Below, piece by piece: positions 13,822 through 19,271 of a stretch of DNA of 19,271 nt. This DNA is from Candidatus Omnitrophota bacterium (GTDB taxonomy: Bacteria; Omnitrophota; Gorgyraeia; Gygaellales; Profunditerraquicolaceae). The position numbers and the translations under genes are program-made. The notes under the pieces are model-generated. The model ran no database searches and was not told the origin of the DNA. It saw nothing but the letters and a program-made list of their open reading frames with translations. Location of the stretch: the NCBI GenBank assembly GCA_028717045.1, contig JAQUON010000012.1, forward strand, positions 1 to 19,271. The letters run 5' to 3'. Positions within the stretch are counted from its first letter, which is position 1, and the number at the start of each line of letters is the position of its first letter.

Positions 13822-13842
13822 GCCGAAGCCTCTGGCTTCGGC
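13822..13842. repeat. Perfect 9-bp hairpin
   Basis: GCCGAAGCC (13822-13830), loop TCT, GGCTTCGGC (13834-13842). It lies between the GACAA element and the first two-hairpin module; no T-run follows. Confidence 0.6.
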
Positions 13843-13860
13843 GCCGTACCACAATAAGCA

Positions 13861-13918
13861 GTCGCAGCACCGCGCTTTGCGCGGTGTAATTCGCCAGTAA
13901 GAAATAATAGAGCGAATT
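13861..13918 (+). repeat. Two-hairpin module, copy 1
   Basis: Begins GTCGCAG. Stem 1: CACCGCGC (13868-13875), loop TTT, GCGCGGTG (13879-13886). Stem 2: AATTCGC (13888-13894) pairs with GCGAATT (13912-13918) around a 17-nt loop. Confidence 0.8.
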
Positions 13919-13948
13919 AAGCGGAGTGCATGGAGTGCATATTGGATA

Positions 13949-14008
13949 GTCGCAGCACCGCACAGGGTGCGGTGTAATTTGCGGACTCGCGATTAACTAA
14001 GGCAAATT
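13949..14008 (+). repeat. Two-hairpin module, copy 2
   Basis: Begins GTCGCAG. Stem 1: CACCGCAC (13956-13963), loop AGG, GTGCGGTG (13967-13974). Stem 2: AATTTGC (13976-13982) pairs with GCAAATT (14002-14008). It ends 12 bp before the ATG at 14021. Bases 13921-13961 (41 nt, upstream part and left arm) are identical to 15149-15189. Confidence 0.8.
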
Positions 14009-14020
14009 AAGGTGAACGAG

Positions 14021-14326
14021 ATGGAATTCTTAATAGGCGACAATACGCTGGTTTTTTTATTGAATTGGTTCGTTTTTCTCCTGTATTCTTCCATCTGCAT
14101 TATCAGCCTTATATTCACTTTTTCTATTAAGACATACCAGCGTATAGATGATTATTTGAGCTCTGAGCTTATTTCTCTTCCTATGTTGACTGCATTGGAT
14201 AAAAGTATCGAGGCGCTTGATCTATGGTTCATGTCTCATAACAGGATAGTCGGTCCTATCTTAGTGCTGCTTTCCGTTGTTGACTTGAAGCTATATTTTA
14301 ATGTAATCAACAAGCCATTATTTTAA
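14021..14326 (+). CDS. Small membrane protein of unknown function
   Basis: 101 residues from ATG 14021 (a GTG three codons upstream, 14012, is possible, but AAGGTG then fits as the ribosome-binding site of the ATG). Two hydrophobic segments: about 8-36 (LVFLLNWFVFLLYSSICIISLIF would span one) and about 82-98. The region between is polar with a helical look. No family is recognised. It stands alone in the tRNA and repeat island, directly after a two-hairpin module. The base composition is lower in GC than the serS region. Confidence 0.6.
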   Translation: MEFLIGDNTLVFLLNWFVFLLYSSICIISLIFTFSIKTYQRIDDYLSSELISLPMLTALDKSIEALDLWFMSHNRIVGPILVLLSVVDLKLYFNVINKPLF

Positions 14327-14413
14327 GAGGATTATTACATCTATCCCCCAAGCTTTAATTCAATTGTTAAAAACTAAAAAGGTTATATTAGTTTCGTCAT
14401 GCGCCGAATTGAC

Positions 14414-14677
14414 CCCGCGCTTTGTGCGGGAGGTATAGAGCAGGTTAAGGTCGAGGCTAAGGTAGTAAGTGTGAACAATATGTTTTTCACAGGTATCCGC
14501 CGCAGGGTGGTTAACTCCTCGGTTTGTTGCACAAACCTCGGAGTGATTTTCCGAGGATAGGAAAGACTATAGAAAATCAAGGGGTGCGGGGAAAGCATTT
14601 CCCCGCGTCTGGGGGAGCACAGCGACCCGTAGATATACGTAGGCAATAAGCGTTAGGAGGGGGCAAGCCCCCTCCTA
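14414..14677. repeat. Dense cluster of hairpins, possible structured RNA
   Basis: No protein gene is visible in 14327-14773. Stems seen: CCCGC/GCGGG (14414-14430); TGTGAA/TTCACA (14470-14491); CTCC-GGTTTGT with ACAAACC-GGAG around a TC/TC mismatch (14515-14543); TGATTTTC/GAAAATCA (14544-14579); GCGGGGAAA/TTTCCCCGC with loop GCA (14586-14606); TAGGAGGGGG/CCCCCTCCTA with loop CAAG (14654-14677). I found no match by eye to RNase P, tmRNA, 6S or SRP signatures. It may be one ncRNA or a set of decayed repeats. Confidence 0.45.
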
Positions 14678-14773
14678 AGGAGTGAGCGTCACAAGAATAC
14701 AAGGCACGCGCAATTAAGAAGAAACACGCAAAAGCGTTTACTGACAACTAAGGCATAAGCTATAGCGAACGAC

Positions 14774-14847
14774 GCGCCTGTAGCTCAATTGGATAGAGCA
14801 CCTGCCTACGGAGCAGGTTGTTACAGGTTCGATTCCTGTCAGGCGCA
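14774..14847 (+). tRNA. tRNA-Arg (anticodon ACG)
   Basis: 74 nt. Acceptor GCGCCTG pairs with CAGGCGC, the D-stem is GCTC/GAGC, the anticodon stem CCTGC/GCAGG holds loop CTACGGA (anticodon ACG) and the T-arm is ACAGG-TTCGATT-CCTGT. The discriminator is A and CCA is not encoded. A34 is expected to be converted to inosine by TadA, whose gene is at 16598. Confidence 0.97.
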
Positions 14848-14854
14848 TATGTTT

Positions 14855-14961
14855 AAATTCTAAATCATAAATTCTAAACTCTAAACAAATTCTAATTCTA
14901 AATTGTAGACACGTGTATGTTTAGAGTTTGGGATTTAAGATTTGTGATTTGTTTAGAATTT
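14855..14961. repeat. AT-rich long imperfect inverted repeat
   Basis: Left arm 14855-14886, right arm 14919-14961. AAACTCTAAAC (14876-14886) pairs perfectly with GTTTAGAGTTT (14919-14929), AAATCATAAAT with ATTTGTGATTT (10 of 11), and AAATTCTAAA (14855-14864) with TTTAGAATTT (14952-14961). Repeated TCTAAA / TTTAGA words fill the segment between tRNA-Arg(ACG) and tRNA-Ser(GCT). No ORF. Confidence 0.7.
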
Positions 14962-14987
14962 AGGATTTCGTGCTTAGGATTTGATAG

Positions 14988-15076
14988 GGAGAGGTGGCTG
15001 AGCGGTCGAAAGCAGTTGCCTGCTAAGCAATTGGTCGGGGCAACCTGACCCCAGGGTTCGAATCCCTGCCTCTCCG
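14988..15076 (+). tRNA. tRNA-Ser (anticodon GCT)
   Basis: 89 nt. Acceptor GGAGAGG pairs with CCTCTCC, the anticodon stem GTTGC/GCAAT holds loop CTGCTAA (anticodon GCT, reads AGC/AGT), there is a long variable arm and the T-arm is CAGGG-TTCGAAT-CCCTG. The discriminator is G and CCA is not encoded. Confidence 0.96.
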
Positions 15077-15157
15077 TTGAAATTTTCCGACAAGGAAAAT
15101 TTCAACGGCACTCAAGCGAGCGTAATCCGCCGACAAGGCGGATAGCGAGCGGAGTGC
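15074..15157 (+). repeat. GACAA-loop hairpin element starting inside the tRNA-Ser(GCT) 3' end
   Basis: CCGTTGAAATTTTCC (15074-15088) pairs perfectly over 15 bp with 15094-15108, capped by GACAA. Next, GCACTC (15108-15113) pairs with GAGTGC (15152-15157) and encloses ATCCGCC/GGCGGAT (15125-15131 with 15137-15143), again capped by GACAA. AGCGAGCG occurs directly repeated at 15115-15122 and 15144-15151. The layout matches the element after tRNA-Ser(GGA), with different stem bases. Confidence 0.8.
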
Positions 15158-15176
15158 ATGGAGTGCATATTGGATA

Positions 15177-15236
15177 GTCGCAGCACCGCGCTTTGCGCGG
15201 TGTAATTTACTGACTGACGTTTAACTAGGGTAAATT
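15177..15236 (+). repeat. Two-hairpin module, copy 3
   Basis: Begins GTCGCAG. Stem 1: CACCGCGC (15184-15191), loop TTT, GCGCGGTG (15195-15202). Stem 2: AATTTAC (15204-15210) pairs with GTAAATT (15230-15236). It ends 21 bp before the ATG of the CpaF-type ATPase gene. Confidence 0.8.
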
Positions 15237-15257
15237 AACAAAACTGTGGAGAGATAC

Positions 15258-16601
15258 ATGGAAAAAGAAAGAATCGAAATCGAGAATGAGATTCTGGATA
15301 AGCTAGGCGGCAAGATATTTCTTCTGCAGGACCAAACCCAGAAGCGCGAAGTCATTTTCCAGGCATTCCTTGAAGTGTATCAGTCTCCCCGTTGCCAGCG
15401 GTTCATAAAAAAATCAAAGGGGTTGGAGTTAGAAACTTTTTTTAAGGAGTTTTTGTCCTACGGGATCGTGGAAGAGTTCATCAATGACCCCGAGGTCGAA
15501 GATATCATGGTAAATTACCTCTCGCCCATTTATGTCCATAAGGCCAAGCTCGGCCTCGTCAAAACGGAAAAGAAATTCTTAACGCGAGATGATCTCGAGC
15601 TGTTTATCAAAAAGGTAATCATTTTCTCCGGCCGCAAGACTATTAAAAAAATCAATAATGTGGAGCTGGCTGAAATCAAGGGCCGCGTAAATATCGTCTA
15701 TTCTCCTTTTGGCCCGCAGATAACTATTACGCGGGCAAAGGAGAAGCCCTTAAGTATTATTGAGTTGGTGAAGAGCGGCACCTTAAACAGCGAGCTGGCA
15801 GCGCAATTCTGGCTTTATATCGAAGGATTAGGCGTAAAGCCGGCAAACGTTATTATTGCAGGCGGCCCCGGGGCGGGAAAGACCACATTGTTAAACGCGC
15901 TTTTCAGTTTTATGCCCATAGATGACCGAATCGTAGTTATAGAGGATACACTGGAGCTTAACACCGACCTTGAAGATAACTGCTCGAGGCTTGAGAGCGA
16001 CGAAGAGACTACTCTTGCAGACCTGGTCAAGAATTCCCTGCGCATGCGGCCGGACAGGGTTATTGTAGGCGAAGTAAGGGGCAGGGAAGCCCAGGATTTG
16101 ATGACTGCCATGAATATCGGAAAATACTGCATGGGCACCTTGCATGCCTCAACTGCGCGCGAAACCATTATGCGGCTTGAAAACGAGCCTATGAATGTAC
16201 CTGAAGTGCTTATTAATCTAGTGGATGCCTTTGTGATTATGCGGCGCTATACCATAAACGGCAAGGTCCAGCGCGTGGTGGGCGAACTCGTGGAGACTGC
16301 CGGCATGGAAAAGAAAATGGTGCTTTTGTCTCTTTTGTGGTCGTTTGATTTATCTAAGGCCATATTCTCTGAGTCGGCCATCAGCAGCGTATACCGGGAC
16401 CGGCTTGCGCAGATAAGCGGAAAACAGCCTAAAGAGATAATTGAAGAATTAAAAGTAAGGTCAGGGGTAATCAGGGCGATGGTACAGAAGGGCATTACCG
16501 ATTTTAAGGAGGTAACGGATTGCTGCCGCAGGTATGCCAAAACCCCCCAGGCAGTAATGGAAGAGTTGGGCCTAAAAAGGGAAGATTTTCTTCAACCTTG
16601 A
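15258..16601 (+). CDS. CpaF/TadA-type secretion ATPase (type II/IV secretion, pilus assembly)
   Basis: 447 residues from ATG 15258, chosen over the in-frame GTG 15246 because GGAGAG lies 4 bp before it. The N-terminal part has the family motif VEEFINDPEVEDIMVNYL. The ATPase core has Walker A GGPGAGKTTLL (Lys208), IEDTLEL (Asp box), Walker B-like DRVIVGEVRGREA (Glu272) and the His box MGTLHAST. It powers assembly of Flp/Tad or archaeal-type pili, or type II/IV secretion, at the inner membrane. About 90 extra residues after the core (from SAISSVYRDRLAQISG) resemble the C-terminal tails of archaeal-type relatives. No other pilus or secretion gene is in this window. It overlaps tadA by 4 bp (TTGA). 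Confidence 0.9.
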   Translation: MEKERIEIENEILDKLGGKIFLLQDQTQKREVIFQAFLEVYQSPRCQRFIKKSKGLELETFFKEFLSYGIVEEFINDPEVEDIMVNYLSPIYVHKAKLGLVKTEKKFLTRDDLELFIKKVIIFSGRKTIKKINNVELAEIKGRVNIVYSPFGPQITITRAKEKPLSIIELVKSGTLNSELAAQFWLYIEGLGVKPANVIIAGGPGAGKTTLLNALFSFMPIDDRIVVIEDTLELNTDLEDNCSRLESDEETTLADLVKNSLRMRPDRVIVGEVRGREAQDLMTAMNIGKYCMGTLHASTARETIMRLENEPMNVPEVLINLVDAFVIMRRYTINGKVQRVVGELVETAGMEKKMVLLSLLWSFDLSKAIFSESAISSVYRDRLAQISGKQPKEIIEELKVRSGVIRAMVQKGITDFKEVTDCCRRYAKTPQAVMEELGLKREDFLQP

Positions 16602-17059
16602 AAAAGCTAATTCCCCCTGATGCATTCTATATGTCGGAAGCCTTAAAAGAGGCTTGCGCTGCGGCAGAAGAAGATGAGGTGCCTGTTGGTTGTGTTATTG
16701 TGCATAAACGCCGCATTATTGCACGCGCCCACAACCAGGTCGAGAAGCTTAAGGACCCTACTGCGCACGCAGAGATGATTGCGTTGACAAGCGCTACGCA
16801 TTACCTCAACAGCAAGTGGCTGGATGAAGCTGTAATGTATGTGACCGTTGAGCCTTGCAGTATGTGTGCAGGGGCAATGGTGCTTGCGCGCATAAAAAGG
16901 CTGGTGTTCGGCGCCAAAGACCCCAAAACAGGGGCAGCAGGGTCAGTGGCAAACATCGTCAATAATAAGAAGCTCAATCACCGTATTAAAATGACTCCTT
17001 TAGTTTTGCATGAAGATTGTGCCGCGCTATTAAAGGATTTCTTTAAACGCAAGAGATAG
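16598..17059 (+). CDS. tadA: tRNA-specific adenosine deaminase TadA
   Basis: 153 residues from TTG 16598. This start overlaps the previous stop (TTGA) and puts the zinc and catalytic residues at exactly the E. coli TadA numbers: His57 and Glu59 (DPTAHAEM), Cys87 and Cys90 (EPCSMCAGAM). The N-terminus also aligns without gaps (EDEVPVG at the same distance). ATG 16631 is a weaker alternative, and the open frame back to 16520 is only overlap with the ATPase gene. KTGAAGSV and DECAALL-like (EDCAALLKDFFKRKR) ends are typical. It deaminates A34 to inosine in tRNA-Arg(ACG), whose gene lies about 1.8 kb upstream. Confidence 0.94.
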   Translation: MKKLIPPDAFYMSEALKEACAAAEEDEVPVGCVIVHKRRIIARAHNQVEKLKDPTAHAEMIALTSATHYLNSKWLDEAVMYVTVEPCSMCAGAMVLARIKRLVFGAKDPKTGAAGSVANIVNNKKLNHRIKMTPLVLHEDCAALLKDFFKRKR

Positions 17060-17079
17060 TATTGAAGGGATAGGTTTGC

Positions 17080-18663
17080 ATGTCGTATACGGTATTTGCC
17101 CTTAAGTGGCGGCCAAGGGATTTTGATGAAGTCGTCGGCCAGCCAAAAGTCGTCACCACGCTCAAGAGTGCGATCCAGAAGAGTAGATTAGCCAATGCCT
17201 ATCTTTTTTCCGGGCCGCGAGGAGTAGGCAAAACTTCTACTGCCAGGATCCTGGCAAAGGCCCTCAATTGCAAAAACGGGCCTACGCCAAAGCCGTGTAA
17301 TCAATGCCCGGCCTGCCTTGATATTGCTGCCGGCCGCAGCCTTGATGTGCTGGAGATTGACGGTGCCTCTAACCGTGGCATCGATGAGATACGCGCCCTT
17401 CGCGAGAACGTAAAATTTTCGCCGGCGCAGTCAAAATTCAAAGTCTATATTATAGACGAAGTGCACCAGATTACGCAGGAGGGGTTCAACGCGCTCTTAA
17501 AGACCCTTGAAGAGCCGCCCGAATATGTAAAGTTTGTCTTTGCCACCACCCATCCCCATAAGGTCCCGCCGACAATACTCTCCCGCTGCCAGCACCTTGA
17601 TTTCCGCAGGATTTCTGTGCTTGAGATGCTGGGGCAGCTTGAGAAAATAGTCGCCCAGGAGAAGATAACGATAGGCAAGGATGTGCTTTTGGCGGTTGCC
17701 AGAAGCAGCGACGGTTCCTTAAGGGACGCAGAGTCCATGCTTGACCAGTTAGTCTCTTTTGCCAAAGGAGACATTTCCCTTAATGATGTAATCGCGATGC
17801 TGGGCCTGGTTGAACAGGAAACCCTCTTTACGCTCACCGCGCATATCATCCAAAAGGACGCCCGCGCTGCAGTGACGTTATTCAACCAGATAGTTGATGA
17901 AGGCAAAGACCCGGGCATTTTGCTTACGCATCTTATTGAGCATTTCAGGAACCTTATGATTGCCAAAGTGACTGATGGCGACCAGCACCTTATTGATTTA
18001 CCTCAGGAGGTGTGCGCAAGGTTGCTTGAGCAGGCGCAGGCCTTCAGCCTCCAGGAGGTCTTTAGTGCGTTTACTATTTTGGTGAATACGCAAGAGATGG
18101 CCAAGCGGCTTGATTCTCTGCGCATCCCTTTTGAGATAAGCTTAGTAAGGCTTGCGCACGACAAAAATATTACGGTAACACGGCCTGCACCGGCGCAGGC
18201 TGCGCAGCTGCCGAAAGAAGCCCCCCGCGCAAAAACGCATCCACCTGAAACGCCGCCCTTAGAGGTGCCGCAACAGAACAAGACAGCGGAACAGGAAGAG
18301 GGCAATACCGTTTCCGCGGTGCTTTTAGAGACAGTCAAGAAAATCTGGCAGGATGTGATCAGTAACTTAAGCCCGGTAAAGATGTCGGTGGCAACCTATT
18401 TGAGCGAGGGCGAGCCGGCGGATATCAAGGGCGATGTGCTTACTATCGCCTTCCCCAAGAATTATTCGCTGCATAAAGAGGCGCTTGAAAAGAAAGAGAA
18501 TAAGCTGCTTGTTGAAAAACATATTTCCCAGTTATGCAATGCGCCGTTACGCGTAAACCTTATCCTTTCAAAACAGGAACGGCATAAAGAAGATATCAGG
18601 AATGACAGCACCGTAAAGTCGGTGCTGGATATCTTTAACGGCAGGGTCGTCAAAGAACAATAA
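17080..18663 (+). CDS. dnaX: DNA polymerase III subunit gamma/tau
   Basis: 527 residues. The N-terminal AAA+ clamp-loader domain (about 1-365) has Walker A GPRGVGKTS (residues 45-53), the zinc cysteines 64, 73, 76 and 79 (same numbers as E. coli), Walker B IIDEVHQI, and sensor 1/arginine-finger region TILSRCQ. A Pro/Glu-rich linker (about 368-410) leads to a C-terminal domain (about 411-500) that would contact the polymerase. AAGGGATAGG before the ATG is a good ribosome-binding site. I saw no slippery heptamer suggesting a programmed frameshift to gamma. recR follows after 2 bp. Confidence 0.97.
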   Translation: MSYTVFALKWRPRDFDEVVGQPKVVTTLKSAIQKSRLANAYLFSGPRGVGKTSTARILAKALNCKNGPTPKPCNQCPACLDIAAGRSLDVLEIDGASNRGIDEIRALRENVKFSPAQSKFKVYIIDEVHQITQEGFNALLKTLEEPPEYVKFVFATTHPHKVPPTILSRCQHLDFRRISVLEMLGQLEKIVAQEKITIGKDVLLAVARSSDGSLRDAESMLDQLVSFAKGDISLNDVIAMLGLVEQETLFTLTAHIIQKDARAAVTLFNQIVDEGKDPGILLTHLIEHFRNLMIAKVTDGDQHLIDLPQEVCARLLEQAQAFSLQEVFSAFTILVNTQEMAKRLDSLRIPFEISLVRLAHDKNITVTRPAPAQAAQLPKEAPRAKTHPPETPPLEVPQQNKTAEQEEGNTVSAVLLETVKKIWQDVISNLSPVKMSVATYLSEGEPADIKGDVLTIAFPKNYSLHKEALEKKENKLLVEKHISQLCNAPLRVNLILSKQERHKEDIRNDSTVKSVLDIFNGRVVKEQ

Positions 18664-18665
18664 CA

Positions 18666-19265
18666 ATGGCCAGCTACACCGAGTCGATAGAAAGATTAAT
18701 CGAGAAACTTACCAAGCTCCCGGGGATAGGCAGGCGCAGTGCCGAGCGGATTATCGGCCATATCCTTAATGTGCCTATTGAAGAAGCCAAGGCCCTGGCA
18801 ATTGCAATAGTCAAGGTCAAGGAAAACGTGAAATTCTGCCGCATCTGCCACAACTTAAGCGAACAGGAGCTCTGCAGGATATGCCAGGATAGTTCACGCA
18901 AGAAGGATTTGCTCTGCATCGTTGAGAACCCTTCGGACATCGCTGCCATAGAAAAGGCAGGAAGTTTCCGCGGCGTCTATCATGTGCTTATGGGCTCGAT
19001 TTCCCCCCTTGAGGGGAAAGGCCCGCAGGATTTAAAGATAGATACGCTCCTGAACCGGCTTAAAGAGAATAACGTCAAGGAAGTGATTATTGCTACAGAC
19101 GCAGACACAGAAGGGGAGACCACTGCGCTCTACCTGACAAAGATACTTAAGCCTTCAGGGATTAAATTAACGCGGATAGGCGTGGGCATCCCTATGGGCG
19201 CAAACCTTGAATATTCCGATTCTTCGACCTTAAGCAAAGCCCTTGAATCGCGCAGGGAATTATAG
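18666..19265 (+). CDS. recR: Recombination protein RecR
   Basis: 199 residues, the standard length. The N-terminal helix-hairpin-helix is KLPGIGRRSAERI (residues 17-29), the zinc finger uses Cys58, 61, 70 and 73, and the Toprim domain carries IVENPSDI and the acidic ATDADTEGE segment. The C-terminus IGVGIPMGANLEYSDSSTLSKAL is the family's Walker-B-like end. RecR works with RecO and RecF to load RecA on gapped DNA. It starts 2 bp after dnaX; the usual ybaB (ebfC) gene between dnaX and recR is absent. The gene ends 6 bp before the window end. Confidence 0.97.
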   Translation: MASYTESIERLIEKLTKLPGIGRRSAERIIGHILNVPIEEAKALAIAIVKVKENVKFCRICHNLSEQELCRICQDSSRKKDLLCIVENPSDIAAIEKAGSFRGVYHVLMGSISPLEGKGPQDLKIDTLLNRLKENNVKEVIIATDADTEGETTALYLTKILKPSGIKLTRIGVGIPMGANLEYSDSSTLSKALESRREL

Positions 19266-19271
19266 TATAAT

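Noticed and set aside
14383..14646. An 87-codon minus-strand frame in the hairpin cluster
   Set aside because: It reads through several perfect hairpins and has no domain, signal or ribosome-binding site.
14395..14773. RNase P RNA or tmRNA
   Set aside because: The conserved P4 and GAGGAAAGTC-type segments of RNase P and the tRNA-like ends and tag reading frame of tmRNA are not visible.
17080..18663. Programmed frameshift in dnaX giving a gamma form
   Set aside because: No A AAA AAG-type slippery site with a following stem was seen in the linker region.

Overview
The window (about 19.3 kb) looks like bacterial chromosome from an uncultivated Gram-negative lineage. A fused LpxC-FabZ followed by LpxA and LpxI shows that the cell makes lipid A. 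The combination of that fusion, LpxI in place of LpxH, small single-domain proteins, an archease/RtcB pair and tRNA genes set among many hairpins is most reminiscent of Candidatus Omnitrophota (OP3). That placement is an inference from gene content, not a measured phylogeny. All convincing genes lie on the + strand.

Layout. 1-2894: lipid A genes lpxC-fabZ (5' end cut by the window), lpxA and lpxI. 2927-3362: a monocistronic unit with a near-consensus promoter, a 92-residue glycogen-binding-like (CBM48/AMPK) protein and an intrinsic terminator. 3379-4098: a COG0731-type radical SAM protein. 4179-4531: tRNA-Arg(TCG) and a hairpin-rich trailer. 4532-6585: a secreted protein, a cyclic-nucleotide-binding-domain protein, a membrane protein and a DUF2007 protein. 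6586-7596: about 1 kb without protein genes, built around tRNA-Lys(CTT), with five partial copies of the tRNA 5' end upstream and a copy of its 3' end downstream. 7597-12897: archease, a secreted DUF4139 protein, rtcB, serS and a membrane protein. 12932-15257: a tRNA and repeat island with tRNA-Ser TGA, CGA, GGA and GCT (the normal complete serine set), tRNA-Arg(ACG), a GIY-YIG nuclease gene, a small membrane protein and many structured repeats. 15258-19265: a CpaF/TadA-type ATPase, tadA, dnaX and recR.

How the genes work together. The middle of the window is dominated by tRNA biology: SerRS sits beside all four tRNA-Ser isoacceptors, the A34 deaminase TadA lies about 1.8 kb from its expected substrate tRNA-Arg(ACG), and RtcB with archease is an RNA ligase system. 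The most unusual signal is a family of structured repeats attached to tRNA ends. Several tRNA 3' ends continue into perfect 7-15 bp hairpins whose left arm starts inside the last two to four bases of the tRNA. These hairpins are conserved as structure, with compensatory stem changes, rather than as sequence. Partial copies of tRNA ends lie at a distance. In one case (tRNA-Ser TGA) a GIY-YIG endonuclease ORF sits between the real tRNA 3' end and a second copy of it, and this segment shares a 9-nt core with the tRNA-Lys trailer element. I read this as a candidate family of tRNA-end-associated mobile or structured elements. The repeats and pairings are visible in the sequence; mobility and function are inference.
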